From positions 124,001 to 188,000 of the forward strand of contig CBDCCY010000004.1 of assembly GCA_965215155.1 (NCBI GenBank): 64,000 bases of DNA, given 5' to 3'. Below the pieces are notes generated by a model. That model did not search any database and was not told the origin of the DNA. It saw only the letters and a list, made by a program, of their open reading frames with translations. This document shows positions 1-8,836 of this stretch, one piece after another (the first letter of the stretch is position 1; the number at the start of each line of letters is the position of its first letter). The translations under genes and the position numbers were made by a program. The DNA comes from JAGWAJ01 sp965215155 (GTDB taxonomy: Bacteria; Acidobacteriota; Vicinamibacteria; Vicinamibacterales; UBA8438).

Positions 1-560
1 AGGTGCAGGGGTAGCCCGGGCGTGCCCGCCAGCACCAGCAGGAAGGGCGCGGCCGCGGCCGCGGCCTGGCCGGCGTTGAGCAGCGCCCGTCCCACCGCCA
101 CGTCCAGCGTGTGGGCCTCGTCGACGAGGATGACCAGCGGCCGCTGGGCGCAACGCAGGGCCAGCAGGTCGGCCAGCGTCCCGGGGTTGCCGCCCAGCTC
201 CCAGCCGAGCTTTCCGACCCCGATCGAGACCGACAGCGTGTCCGGGAGCAGCGACCGGAAGCGGTTCGGCGGCACGAGGGCCGTGGCGAGCGCATCCAGG
301 GTCGGCAGATCGTTCGGGGTGCGCCAGACGACGTCGACCTGCCCGCGCGCCTCGATCTCGCGCTCGAGCCAGCGCAGCAACACGGTCTTGCCGTTGCCCC
401 GCGGGCCCGACACCACGGCGTCCCGCGGCGCCCCGCGCCCCGCCTGCACGTAGGAGAGCAGCCGCAGCAGCTCGTCCTGCTCCGCGCCCCGGCCGGCCAG
501 GAAGGGGGGGAGCACGCCGCGGCCGGGGGCGAAGGGATTGACGGGCCCGGGCGCGCGCAT
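1..560 (-). CDS. P-loop AAA-type ATPase, 3' end beyond the window
   Basis: The reading frame starts at an ATG at 560 and stays open to the left edge, so only about 186 N-terminal residues are visible. A Walker A motif SGPRGNGKT lies near residues 51-59 and a Walker B VILVDEAHTLD near 143-153. The N-terminal LAGRGAEQDELLRLL is typical of ORC/Cdc6-like or STAND-type ATPases that open with a 'GR..E...L' segment. The substrate cannot be told because the C-terminal domain is missing. The gene is transcribed in the same direction as the oxygenase that ends at 618, but it lies downstream of it with a 57-bp gap and could be co-transcribed. Confidence 0.75.
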   Translation of the reverse strand, partial: MRAPGPVNPFAPGRGVLPPFLAGRGAEQDELLRLLSYVQAGRGAPRDAVVSGPRGNGKTVLLRWLEREIEARGQVDVVWRTPNDLPTLDALATALVPPNRFRSLLPDTLSVSIGVGKLGWELGGNPGTLADLLALRCAQRPLVILVDEAHTLDVAVGRALLNAGQAAAAAAPFLLVLAGTPGLPLH

Positions 561-617
561 GGACCAAACGTAGCAGACGCGTGCACGCCGGCGGCGCCGA
601 GCCCGCTCAGGGGCCGC

Positions 618-3071
618 TCACTCGGGCCGCCCGGGTTCGGGCTCCGACGCGGCCACCGCCTCGCGCAACCGCGCGAGATCCGGTGCGCAGCGCACGACCT
701 GCTCCCCGGCGGGCGCGGCCCGGATCAGACCCTCCATGCACGAGACGTCCTCCGCGTACTCCGCCAGGCGGCGCCGGTACGTAGCGCGGGTCTTGGTGCA
801 CACGAGGGTGAACGGCCGGCCGCGGCGTTCGGTTACGTGGTCGATGTCGAGCCCGCGGCGATCGATGACCTGGTGCAGATGGGCGCGCAGATCCTTGCGC
901 AAGGGGAAGCGCGCGATCCGCGCGACCGGGTCCTTGCAGAAATCCCGCAGTCTCGTGCAGTGCTCGCACCGGCAGCCGACGTTGGCCCCGATGGTCCAGT
1001 GCCGCGGCTCCTCGGGGGGGCTCCCGCTGCGGGTCACGAGGAAATCCGCGGCGTGGCGCCACAGCAGAACGAATGCGTCGCTGCCGGCCGCGCCCTCCTC
1101 CGCGTGCAGCCTGCCCAACGACGCCGGAAGCGTCCGGTCCGGCGCGACCACCCGCGGCTGGGCGACGACGGCGCCGGCCGCGGCGGCGGCCTCGTCCGCC
1201 AGGCCCCGGCGCCAGGCGAGCGCGAAGAGGTCGTGAATGGCCTCGTCGCCGAACCGCGCCGGCCGCTTCCCGGCGCCGAGTCCGGCCCCCTGGCCCTCGG
1301 GGACGTCGTAGACGGCTTCGTCGCTCAGCGCTGCCCGTCGCTGGACGCTCGGCCCGAGGGTGTGGCGCTCCCGCACCGGCGGGAGCGCGGCGGGCACGGT
1401 CTGCAGGACCGCGCGAACGACCTCCCGCAGCGCGTCGTCCCAGCCGGAGTCCGTGGAGTCGTCGCGCGTCTCGTCGAGGCACCGGAGGAGGGCGAGCGTG
1501 TCCGTCGGCCGCCGCCGGAGATGGGCGGCGGTCAGGTCGAGCAGGAAGGACCGGGCGGCGGACGGCCCGATCATGTCGACGACGACCGCCAGAGCCTCGT
1601 TCTCGACGCCGTCGTAGCGCGCCAGGACGACTTCCCGCAGAAAGCGCGCGGCCCGTTCCTCGTCCCCGATCGCGCACAGCAGGCGCAGCATCCGGACACG
1701 GCCCTCTGCTTCCTCCGCGTGGCGGTCGGTGGGCCAGACGTCGATCAACCGGCTCACGAGCGCCCGGATCCGCTCGTCGGCCACCCCGCCGTGCCGCTCG
1801 AGCTCCTCCGCCACCCAGGCGACGGCCCCGTCGATGCCGGCGCGCGCCACGATGGCCAGCGCCTTCGACCGCGGCCACAGCACGAGGGCCGCGCGACGAT
1901 AGGTGCGCTCGATGCTCACGCCCTCGTTGCCGGACGCTTCGTGCACCCGCTGCTCGTCCGGCTCGGCATCGTCGAGCGCGCCGCGCGGCAGGAGCTCCCC
2001 GGGCTGCAGCTCGACCTCGCCGAACGCCGGCCGCCGGCCGTCAGACTGCACCCAGCCGTCCAGCCACTCCCGGCGCTCGTCCACGTCGCCCATCTCCCAG
2101 TCGCCGTCGTCATCGTCCGTATCGTCCCAGCCCCAGCCGCCGACGGAGCCGGCATACTCCGCGACGCCGTATTCCTCGATGCGGACGACGGCCGCGGACA
2201 GATCGCACGCGGCGCGCTCCGCGGCCCGCGCCAGCACCGCCGCCACGGCGGCGTCGGCGTTCTTCAAGGCGTCGAAGGAGAGCCCCGCCTCGCTGTAGTC
2301 GTGATCGAGCAGCCAGATCAGCTTGTCGGTCGCGTCGCGGGCGCGGCCCCACTCGGCCAGCCGGCCCGCGAGCCGGTCGACGACCGCGGTGTGGCCCGGG
2401 GCCGCCCGGGGCGTGTCCGTGTCGCCGGCGCGCAGGCACAGATTGAAGACGAGCGACAGGCGATGCCCCTCGGTCACCGGCCGGACCTCGTGCGAGCAGT
2501 CGGCATAGAAGGCCGCGAAAGCCAGCTCCGACGGCTCGGCGGCGGTCATGTCGATGGTGCTCTCGCGGTCGCGGTGGCGGACGACCAGCTGGCCGCCGGC
2601 GCCCGCGGCCGGCAGCGAGATCGACAGGGTGGCGACCATGCCGTCCGCCTTCTCCGTGTCGCGGTGGGGTGAGAAGAAGCCGCCCGGCTCGTAGATCAGC
2701 AGCTTGTGGAGCTGTGCGTCGAGCCGGTCGGGGGCGCAGCCGAGGCCGGTCGCCGCAGCGCCCAGGATCCGCGAGAACGTCTCCGGCCACGCGGCGCCGG
2801 TCAGCTGCACGCGGGCGGGCTCGATCTGCCAGCAGTCGCGAACCGAGCGGTCGACGAGCGTTTCCGGCCCCTTGCCGTACGGCGCGCGCTCGGCCGCCGC
2901 GACGAGGGCCCGGATCTGGGCCTCGGGAATCGGGAACGACAGGGCACCCGCGCCCTGCACTTCCAGCCGCGGCATGGGCGCAAGAAGCCGGCCATGCGTG
3001 CAGAAGTCGCCCGGCCGGTCGACGGACTGCAGCAGCTTCTCGATCTCGTCCTCGAGACGGCCCTGCTTCAA
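618..3071 (-). CDS. Large 2OG-Fe(II) oxygenase (prolyl-4-hydroxylase-like)
   Basis: An 817-residue protein. The N-terminal ~210 residues form a 2-oxoglutarate/Fe(II) dioxygenase double-stranded beta-helix. The iron ligands are H136 and D138 in FSPHRDTEK and H194 in DCSHEV, and the 2OG-binding arginine is R204 in EGHRLSL. The remaining ~600 residues are helical and end in a cysteine cluster GCRCEHC and a second CT/C-containing stretch, possibly metal binding. The start is TTG at 3071, supported by a GAGGAG Shine-Dalgarno about 8 nt upstream. Most bacterial P4H proteins are only 200-300 residues, so the long C-terminal region is unusual and resembles an architecture I recall from fungal-type proteins. 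The target is unknown. Confidence 0.8.
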   Translation of the reverse strand: MKQGRLEDEIEKLLQSVDRPGDFCTHGRLLAPMPRLEVQGAGALSFPIPEAQIRALVAAAERAPYGKGPETLVDRSVRDCWQIEPARVQLTGAAWPETFSRILGAAATGLGCAPDRLDAQLHKLLIYEPGGFFSPHRDTEKADGMVATLSISLPAAGAGGQLVVRHRDRESTIDMTAAEPSELAFAAFYADCSHEVRPVTEGHRLSLVFNLCLRAGDTDTPRAAPGHTAVVDRLAGRLAEWGRARDATDKLIWLLDHDYSEAGLSFDALKNADAAVAAVLARAAERAACDLSAAVVRIEEYGVAEYAGSVGGWGWDDTDDDDGDWEMGDVDERREWLDGWVQSDGRRPAFGEVELQPGELLPRGALDDAEPDEQRVHEASGNEGVSIERTYRRAALVLWPRSKALAIVARAGIDGAVAWVAEELERHGGVADERIRALVSRLIDVWPTDRHAEEAEGRVRMLRLLCAIGDEERAARFLREVVLARYDGVENEALAVVVDMIGPSAARSFLLDLTAAHLRRRPTDTLALLRCLDETRDDSTDSGWDDALREVVRAVLQTVPAALPPVRERHTLGPSVQRRAALSDEAVYDVPEGQGAGLGAGKRPARFGDEAIHDLFALAWRRGLADEAAAAAGAVVAQPRVVAPDRTLPASLGRLHAEEGAAGSDAFVLLWRHAADFLVTRSGSPPEEPRHWTIGANVGCRCEHCTRLRDFCKDPVARIARFPLRKDLRAHLHQVIDRRGLDIDHVTERRGRPFTLVCTKTRATYRRRLAEYAEDVSCMEGLIRAAPAGEQVVRCAPDLARLREAVAASEPEPGRPE

Positions 3072-3157
3072 GTTGCTGCTCCTCGTCCTGACGGCGTCAC
3101 GCCGCGGGTCGCGACCGCCTCATGGGTGACCGTGCGTGACCGGTGCCCGACCATACC

Positions 3158-4150
3158 TCAGCCTGGTGCCGACCGCACCTGCCTGCCCCGCAGGGTCAGC
3201 CGGTACTTCTGATTCCTGGCGTTGGGCGCCTCGGGGCGGGTCATCTCCACGTACCCGTGCTGCAACGCGGGGAACAGGTAACGCTCCCGTAGCGACTTGC
3301 GGTCGCTGAGGCCGAGCGCATGCAGGATCTCCCGGCGAGACATCTCCCCAGTCAGGACGGACAACAGGCGGCCGACTTGGGGGGTCACATGGGGGGTTTC
3401 TTGGGGGGGCGCAAAGGCTGCGAGAATCGCCTCCAGCATGAAGGCAACGAAGGGCGCGCTCTCTCCGCGGGTGGAGCTCTCCCGGATGGCACTGTAGTAG
3501 GCGCTCTGGCTGGAATGAACCACGCTCTCGACCGGGACGTTGACGAACAGCGGCTTCCAGCGGCTCAGGGCGAGGGTCTGCCAGAGCCGGCCCAGGCGGC
3601 CGTTGCCGTCCTCGAAGGGGTGAATGAACTCGAACTCGTAGTGGAAGACCGAGCTGGCTATCAGTGGATGCTCCCGCGTGCTACCGAGCCATGCCAGCAG
3701 ATCGGCCATGAGCAGCGGCACGCGCGCGGCGGGCGGACCGACGTGGTGGATCCGTCCCTGACCCGTCACCGCCACGTCGCCGCGGCGATAGCGGCCCGGC
3801 GCGTCCAGCAGACCGGCCATCAGGATCTCGTGGGCGTTCAGCAGATCGGCCTCGCTGGCCGGGTCCCACTGTTCGTACGCATCGTAGGCCTTGATGGCGT
3901 TGCGGACCTCCTGAATGTCCCGCAACGGGCCGATGACAGGCCTGCCGTCGAGTATCGTGGAGACCTGCTCCTCGCTGAGGATGTTGCCCTCGATGGCCAG
4001 CGATCCCCGGATCGTGCGGATGCGGTTGAGGCGCCGCAGACGCAGGTCCCGGGAGACGCCGGCCGCCTCGGCCCGGCCGATCGCCTCGCCGATCTCCTCG
4101 ATGCGGGAGAGCATGTCGGGCGTGATCGAGTACGGCGGACGCGTCGTCAT
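3158..4150 (-). CDS. Fic-family AMP transferase with N-terminal inhibitory helix
   Basis: A 330-residue Fic protein expected to transfer AMP or another nucleotide to a target hydroxyl. The core motif HPFEDGNGRLGR is intact (catalytic His near residue 177). The N-terminal half carries SLAIEGN, which fits the (S/T)xxxE(G/N) inhibitory helix of class II Fic proteins, so the enzyme should be self-inhibited. A winged-helix domain follows in the last ~70 residues (REILHALGLSDRKSLRERYL). I chose the ATG at 4150 because homologues begin close to PPYSITPDML; a GTG at 4183 would add 11 residues and cannot be excluded. No separate antitoxin is needed for this class. Confidence 0.87.
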   Translation of the reverse strand: MTTRPPYSITPDMLSRIEEIGEAIGRAEAAGVSRDLRLRRLNRIRTIRGSLAIEGNILSEEQVSTILDGRPVIGPLRDIQEVRNAIKAYDAYEQWDPASEADLLNAHEILMAGLLDAPGRYRRGDVAVTGQGRIHHVGPPAARVPLLMADLLAWLGSTREHPLIASSVFHYEFEFIHPFEDGNGRLGRLWQTLALSRWKPLFVNVPVESVVHSSQSAYYSAIRESSTRGESAPFVAFMLEAILAAFAPPQETPHVTPQVGRLLSVLTGEMSRREILHALGLSDRKSLRERYLFPALQHGYVEMTRPEAPNARNQKYRLTLRGRQVRSAPG

Positions 4151-4269
4151 CCCCAGCCCTGCCGCTGTGCCGACTGCCGTCACGTCCCCGGCTGCTCGAA
4201 GCTCTCCTGGGTCTTCGCCGCCAGGACGGCAACCTCGGCGTTCAGGTCTCAGATCCCCGGCACGATTCG

Positions 4270-4320
4270 GCCCTTCGGTTTCGACCGTCGGCTGGCGGTC
4301 GAGTGACCGGGCCGAAGGGC
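4270..4320 (-). terminator. Nested stem-loop after the Uma2 gene
   Basis: A perfect 9-bp inverted repeat, GCCCTTCGG at 4270-4278 and CCGAAGGGC at 4312-4320, encloses a second 6-bp repeat (CGACCG/CGGTCG at 4282-4287 and 4296-4301). It begins 9 bp after the stop of the minus-strand Uma2 gene. No T-run follows, so terminator function is inferred from position and symmetry. Confidence 0.5.
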
Positions 4321-4328
4321 TCCGGGCG

Positions 4329-5036
4329 TCAGCCGGACCGCCGGCGAAGGAGCGCTTCCAGCTCAGCCGCGCGTGCCTCGGCAGCGGCGGCGCGGCTCTC
4401 GGCGGCGGCCGCGCGGGTCTCGGCGGCTTGGCGGGCGGCCGCCTCCTCGTCGTGGCTGCGGAGCTCCTCTCCGGTCGCCGGGTTCCGGAAGCGCATCTCC
4501 CGTCCCGGCGCGGCCCGCAGCTCCAGGCCGAGCGTGTCGCTACGCAGCGCCAGCGTTCCGTCCGGCGTCGTCGCCACCGGCTGACGCACGTAGCCCGACC
4601 GGGTCAGGCGCTCCCCTTGCAGGCGCTCGGGCCCATGCTCTCCGTCCGGGTCGTACTGCCAGTACTCGCGCACGCCGAGCCGGGCATAGACCGACCGCTT
4701 CCGGCCGAGGTCGTCCCGCCATGTGCTCGGCGACGCCACCTCGAGCACGAAGGCCGGCGCGCGACGTTCCTCCCAGAGTTTGTAGTTGGGCCGCCCGCGG
4801 TCCTCCACGCCGAACACCACGAAGACGTCCGGGGCGATCGACACCCGCGGATTCCCTTCCTCGTAGTAGATCAGCAGGTCTCCAGAGACGTAGACGTCCG
4901 GGCGGTCCCTGAAGTGGCGGGTCAGGGCGCCGATCCCGTACATGATGGCATCGCGCTGGGCGTCGTTCTCCGCCATCGGCTTGCCGTCCGAGCTCGGGTA
5001 GTGGATCGGCACGGCGGCAGGCTGTGGTCGGAGCAT
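4329..5036 (-). CDS. Uma2 family (DUF820) restriction-endonuclease-like protein
   Basis: A 235-residue protein of the Uma2/DUF820 group, which has a PD-(D/E)xK nuclease fold. The characteristic segments are visible: SIAPDVFVVFG, then FVLEVASPSTWRDDLGRK, then YARLGVREYWQYDP. The last ~45 residues are an Ala/Glu/Arg-rich helix (ETRAAAAESRAAAAEARA), a common coiled-coil tail in this family. The ATG at 5036 is preferred over one at 5090 because GGAAGG lies 8-9 nt upstream and the extra residues are only arginine-rich. The biological role of the family is not established. Confidence 0.85.
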   Translation of the reverse strand: MLRPQPAAVPIHYPSSDGKPMAENDAQRDAIMYGIGALTRHFRDRPDVYVSGDLLIYYEEGNPRVSIAPDVFVVFGVEDRGRPNYKLWEERRAPAFVLEVASPSTWRDDLGRKRSVYARLGVREYWQYDPDGEHGPERLQGERLTRSGYVRQPVATTPDGTLALRSDTLGLELRAAPGREMRFRNPATGEELRSHDEEAAARQAAETRAAAAESRAAAAEARAAELEALLRRRSG

Positions 5037-5446
5037 CGCGGGGACCTTCCGGACGGCGCGGCGGCGCGCCCGTCTACGCCAACCTACCACACGCGGCGAC
5101 GCCGCTTCGACGCCGGAGCGCCGGCGCCTGGGGGAAGGCGAGGCATACGTCGTGCCGGCCCTGGGGGAACAGCCGCCCGCGGCTCTCGGCGGCTCCCAGG
5201 CGGTCGCAAGCCGTTGGCGCGGAGGCGGCAGCCGCGTCTCGCCCGCGAGCTTGGCGAGGCGACCCTTGGGCCGGAGCCGCCTGCGCCGAAAGGCGGTCTA
5301 TCGTCGTCCGGTCAGTCGGCCCCGTCAACCGAGGGCCCCGATCTCCCGGAGCACGCCTGAGGTAAGCTCACGCGGTGCGGCCGCGGTCCCGGATGCTCGG
5401 CCGACCGAGGCCACGCGCACGAGCCGAGCCGAACGCGAGACTGCCG
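5037..5446. other. Divergent intergenic region, no gene seen
   Basis: About 410 bp separate the minus-strand Uma2 gene from the plus-strand secreted protein. Open frames here are short, arginine/alanine-rich and lack a convincing start. I see no tRNA, repeat or clear sigma-70 promoter. It must carry the promoters for both flanking genes. Confidence 0.4.
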
Positions 5447-6445
5447 ATGCCGAGACAAGCCGCCGCCCTCTTCTGCGCCCTGATCGTCGTCCTCGCGCTG
5501 GCCGCGCCGGCCGCCCTGGCCCAGCCGGGCGACCGGACCATGCCGCTGCGCACGCCGGACGGGCAGCCGGACGTGTCCGGCATCTTCACCTTCCGCACGC
5601 TGACGCCGCTGGAGCGTCCCGAGCAGTTCGACGTGGTGGAGCGGCTCGGGCCCGAGGAGGCCGCGGCGTTCGAGGCGGCGGAGCGGACGCGCCGCAACCG
5701 CGACCTCTTCGACCCGGAGAAGGGCGCGCTCTTCTACCGGCCGCGCTCCGAGGGCGGGGTGCTGTCGTACAACGAGTTCTGGTACGAGCGGGGCGTCGAG
5801 CTGACCTCCGACAAGCGGACCTCGCTCATCGTCGATCCGCCCGACGGACGTCGGCCGCCCCGCACGCCGGAGGCGATCGAGCGCCGCCGGGAGGCGGCTG
5901 CCTACCGGCGGGCGCACATGTACGACTCCTACGAGAACCGCAGCATGTTCGACCGCTGCATCATGGGGTTCAACGCGGGCCCGCCCATGACGTCCGGCAC
6001 CTACAACAACAACGTGATGATCTTCCAGGCGCCGGGCTACGTGGCGATCCTGAACGAGATGGTGCACAACGCCCGCATCATCCCGATCGACGACGACACC
6101 GCGAAGCCGCCCTTCGCGCAGCGGAGCGGCGTGTCGCGCGCCCACTGGGAGGGCGAGACCCTCGTCATCGAAACGACGCAGTTCGCCGGCGGGAGCAGCA
6201 GCCTGACCTCGACCAACATGCACCTCGTCGAGCGCCTGACGCGGATCGACCCCGACACCGTGGCCTACGAGTACACGGTGACCGACCCGACCGTCTACAC
6301 CGCGCCCTACACGGTGATGATGCCGTTCCGCCGCACCGACGGGCCGCTCTTCGAGTACGCCTGCCACGAAGGCAACTACGGCCTCCACGGCATCCTCGCG
6401 GGGGCGCGCCGCATGGAGCGCCTGGGCCGCGAGTTGCGCCCGTAG
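5447..6445 (+). CDS. Secreted protein, paralogue 1 of a three-member family
   Basis: A 332-residue protein with a signal peptide (hydrophobic core ALFCALIVVLALAAPAALA, cleavage near AQP). It shares a conserved scaffold with the genes at 7003-8058 and 62615-63568: PLERPEQ near the N-terminus, then SLIVDPPDGRRPPRTPE, a WEGETLVIETT segment and a C-terminal FEYACHEGNYG. I know this family as uncharacterised secreted proteins abundant in Acidobacteriota genomes; no function is assigned. The ATG at 5447 is preferred over one at 5375 because it starts directly at the signal peptide. A VOC protein follows 22 bp downstream. Confidence 0.82.
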   Translation: MPRQAAALFCALIVVLALAAPAALAQPGDRTMPLRTPDGQPDVSGIFTFRTLTPLERPEQFDVVERLGPEEAAAFEAAERTRRNRDLFDPEKGALFYRPRSEGGVLSYNEFWYERGVELTSDKRTSLIVDPPDGRRPPRTPEAIERRREAAAYRRAHMYDSYENRSMFDRCIMGFNAGPPMTSGTYNNNVMIFQAPGYVAILNEMVHNARIIPIDDDTAKPPFAQRSGVSRAHWEGETLVIETTQFAGGSSSLTSTNMHLVERLTRIDPDTVAYEYTVTDPTVYTAPYTVMMPFRRTDGPLFEYACHEGNYGLHGILAGARRMERLGRELRP

Positions 6446-6467
6446 CCGGCCGAGCCGGGAGGAGAGC

Positions 6468-6902
6468 GTGAAGAACCCGCCCGACGGCTGGCCGACGATC
6501 GCGCCCGCGGTGTTCTACGACGACGCCGCGGCCGCGATCGACTGGCTGACGCGTACCTTCGGTTTCGCGGTGCAACTGCGGCTCGAGAACGACCAGGGGC
6601 AGATCGTCCACTCGCAACTCGTCCTGAACGGCGGCCTCATCATGGTCGGGCAGGCCGGGCTGTCGCCGGACCGGACGTACTTGCGGTCTCCGCGGACGGT
6701 CGGTGGCGCGAACACGCAGGCGCTGGCCATCTTCGTCGACGACGCCGACGCCCACTGCGAGCGGGCACGGGCGGCCGGCGCGGTCATCACCGCCGAGCCG
6801 GCCACCCAGGACTACGGCGAAGGCTACTGGGCGGACAGAACCTACCAGGCCCGCGACCTCGAGGGGCACCACTGGTGGTTCATGCAGCGCCTGCGGGGAT
6901 AG
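6468..6902 (+). CDS. VOC-superfamily protein (glyoxalase/bleomycin-resistance-like)
   Basis: A 144-residue single-domain protein of the vicinal oxygen chelate fold, close to the PhnB/YerK-like subgroup. Visible family segments are the opening PAVFYDDAAAAIDWLTRTFGF, the mid-domain ALAIFVDDADAHCERARAAGA and the closing YQARDLEGHHWWFMQ. The start is GTG at 6468, set by a strong GGGAGGAGAG Shine-Dalgarno just upstream. It lies 22 bp behind the secreted paralogue and may be co-transcribed. The substrate is unknown. Confidence 0.87.
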   Translation: MKNPPDGWPTIAPAVFYDDAAAAIDWLTRTFGFAVQLRLENDQGQIVHSQLVLNGGLIMVGQAGLSPDRTYLRSPRTVGGANTQALAIFVDDADAHCERARAAGAVITAEPATQDYGEGYWADRTYQARDLEGHHWWFMQRLRG

Positions 6903-6972
6903 CGCCTGAGGTAGCGCCCCGGCCCTCCAGTCGTCGCCCGACGGCTCCGCGGGGTGCCCAACCAACCCTCCG

Positions 6973-7003
6973 GGAGTCCGCGCCGCCGCACGGCGCAGAC
7001 TCC
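6973..7003. repeat. Short palindromic repeat between convergent genes
   Basis: GGAGTCCGCGCCG and CGGCGCAGACTCC form a 13-bp stem with one mismatch and a 5-nt loop. The hairpin lies between the ends of the plus-strand VOC gene and the minus-strand gene ending at 7003. Its arms match the dispersed palindromes at 15609-15761 and 54361-54434. It could terminate transcription in both directions. Confidence 0.6.
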
Positions 7004-8058
7004 TACCGGCTCGCAGCCGCGTCGGCGAAGCGCTCGTTGCGCAGGGCGTGCTCCATGGCGTAGTTCCCCTCGTGGCACGCGAACTCGTAGATTATGCCGG
7101 TGCCGGGCGCGGGCCGCATGAAGACGCGCGCCGTCCAGGGCCGGGTCCAGGTGGCGGGATCGTCCAGGGTGTACTCGTACTGCAGCAGCTCGGGACCGAC
7201 CCGGCTGAAACGCTCCGTGATGTGCACACCGGCGGTGGAGCCCCCGACGCCGCGCGACAGGTTCGTGGTCTCGACGACCAGCGTGTCCCCCTCCCAACGG
7301 GCGCGCGAGCTCCCCATGGCGCTCGGGGGCCCGACCCGTGCCGGCGCCGCGTCGCCGATCGGGATGAGCCGCGTGTCGTGGTACATCTCGATCTGGATGC
7401 CGACGGTGTCCGGCGTCTGGAAGATCTGGTAGGTGCTGTTGTAGCCGCGCCCGCTCAGCAGGGCGCCGCCGCCCCGGCAGCGGATCGCGGGGTCGATGCG
7501 CGCGATCTCGTCCGCGAGGCTGGGATTGTCCGGCAAGGGCGAGTTCCGCACGGCCCGCTGCCGCTGGAGACGCTCCTCGGCCTCCGGAGTCCGCGGCGGG
7601 CGGCGTCCGTTCGGCGGATCGATGATCAGGGACGTGCGGTTCTCGAACCAGCGGCCGCTCATCCAGAACTGGTTGTAGCTGCCGGTCGACCGGCGCCGCG
7701 GCGCGGGCGCCGCGCCCTCGGCTCCTTCGGCTGGCGTCTGCAGGGCCTCCAGCGCGCGGCGGAACGGCGTCTCCCCGAACACCGCGTCGCCGCCGACGGC
7801 GGAGTACTCGAACGCGTGCGCCGCGAGCGCCGCCACCTCCTCGTCGGTCAGCGTCTCGCGGTCGCCGAGCGCCTCGGGACGCTCGAGCGGCGTCGCCGAG
7901 TCGCTCGCCCAGACGCCCTGCAGGTCGGGCCGCCCGTCCGCCGTCCGCGGGACCGTCCAACCCTCCGGCGCCTGCGCCGCGACGAGTGCGGGGGCCGCCA
8001 GGAAAGCCGACATGGCCGGAATCCCCATCATGGTTGCCACGATCCGTCGTCTGCTCAT
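7003..8058 (-). CDS. Secreted protein, paralogue 2 of a three-member family
   Basis: A 351-residue exported protein with the same scaffold as the genes at 5447 and 62615: TPLERPEALGD, SLIIDPPNGRRPPRTPE, ARWEGDTLVVETTNLSRG, ERFSRVGPELLQYEYTLDDP, and FEYACHEGNYAMEH near the C-terminus. The signal peptide is MSRRRIVATMMGIPAMSAF followed by an alanine-rich stretch to AAQA. The ATG at 8058 is chosen because GGGAGG lies 6-7 nt upstream; a longer frame to 8163 adds a non-signal leader. It carries an alanine/arginine-rich insertion around residues 115-125. Function unknown. Confidence 0.83.
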   Translation of the reverse strand: MSRRRIVATMMGIPAMSAFLAAPALVAAQAPEGWTVPRTADGRPDLQGVWASDSATPLERPEALGDRETLTDEEVAALAAHAFEYSAVGGDAVFGETPFRRALEALQTPAEGAEGAAPAPRRRSTGSYNQFWMSGRWFENRTSLIIDPPNGRRPPRTPEAEERLQRQRAVRNSPLPDNPSLADEIARIDPAIRCRGGGALLSGRGYNSTYQIFQTPDTVGIQIEMYHDTRLIPIGDAAPARVGPPSAMGSSRARWEGDTLVVETTNLSRGVGGSTAGVHITERFSRVGPELLQYEYTLDDPATWTRPWTARVFMRPAPGTGIIYEFACHEGNYAMEHALRNERFADAAASR

Positions 8059-8149
8059 TCGTGCCTCCCGTCCGTTGACCGACGAATAGGACCATAGGTG
8101 CTCCGCCCGCCAAGAGGCAAGGCGATGGGGCGAGCGCAGTTGGGAGCGA

Positions 8150-8833
8150 CTACTCCCGGACACGCTGCTCGAGTGTCACCAGCCACTCGCCGAAGTGCGG
8201 ACACGCCTCGCGCACGGCCTTCAGACCGATCTCCTTCATGGCGAGAAGGCCCATCAGCGGCTTCCGATAGGACGGGTACAGGCTCCGGACCCGCTTGGAC
8301 GGGGCGGTCTCCGGCGAGTCGTTGATGTCTTCGGGCGACTCGAACTCGTCGCGGATAGCCCACAGTTCAGCTGCCAGGTCGGGCCTCCCCAGGCACGCCG
8401 CGAATCGGTCGGGGTCACTGAAGAGAAGCCCCTCGAACTCGTGCATCACGACATGGGGAACGAAACGCGACTGGTCGCCTGTTGCTGCCGTTATGTCGTC
8501 CAGAATGGCCCGTTCCACCGTCGTGGCCCGGTCTCTCGAACTCAACGGCGCCCTGCGGCCGGCCTTCTCCCGGCCGGGCCAGGTGTGCGGCAGCCGGTAG
8601 TAGTCGACCATCGTAGTGGCGAACACGGCCTGGTCGCTCCGAAGGTGAGTCAGAATGTCCCTTCGCACGGCATCCCAGGGCTTGATTCCCCCGCGGTGGC
8701 GCCTTTGGCGAGCGTTCCCGACCAGACGGGCGCTGACGCTCGTGTACCCGACCCGGTAGAGATGCGGCGCCAGCACGTTGTTGACGAAGCCCTCCTCCGT
8801 CTGACCCTCGACGTGGACCAGTATCCGCGGCAT
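8150..8833 (-). CDS. DUF4276 TOPRIM-like protein
   Basis: A 227-residue protein of the DUF4276 group, which has a TOPRIM-like fold. The acidic residue in HVEGQTEE (E9) and the segment TTMVDYYRLPHTWPG (D77) are the family signature; HEFEGLLFSDPDRF follows near residue 130. It starts 3 nt after the ATPase gene ending at 8837, so the two are almost certainly co-translated. ABC-type ATPase plus TOPRIM protein pairs are known from OLD- and PARIS-like anti-phage systems. A defensive nuclease-type role is therefore plausible but not shown by the sequence alone. Confidence 0.83.
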   Translation of the reverse strand: MPRILVHVEGQTEEGFVNNVLAPHLYRVGYTSVSARLVGNARQRRHRGGIKPWDAVRRDILTHLRSDQAVFATTMVDYYRLPHTWPGREKAGRRAPLSSRDRATTVERAILDDITAATGDQSRFVPHVVMHEFEGLLFSDPDRFAACLGRPDLAAELWAIRDEFESPEDINDSPETAPSKRVRSLYPSYRKPLMGLLAMKEIGLKAVREACPHFGEWLVTLEQRVRE

Positions 8834-8836
8834 CGG

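Noticed and set aside
111..2672. An 853-codon plus-strand frame
   Set aside because: It is antisense to the 2OG-Fe(II) oxygenase, has no ribosome site or domain, and is rich in Arg, Pro and Gly as expected of a shadow frame.
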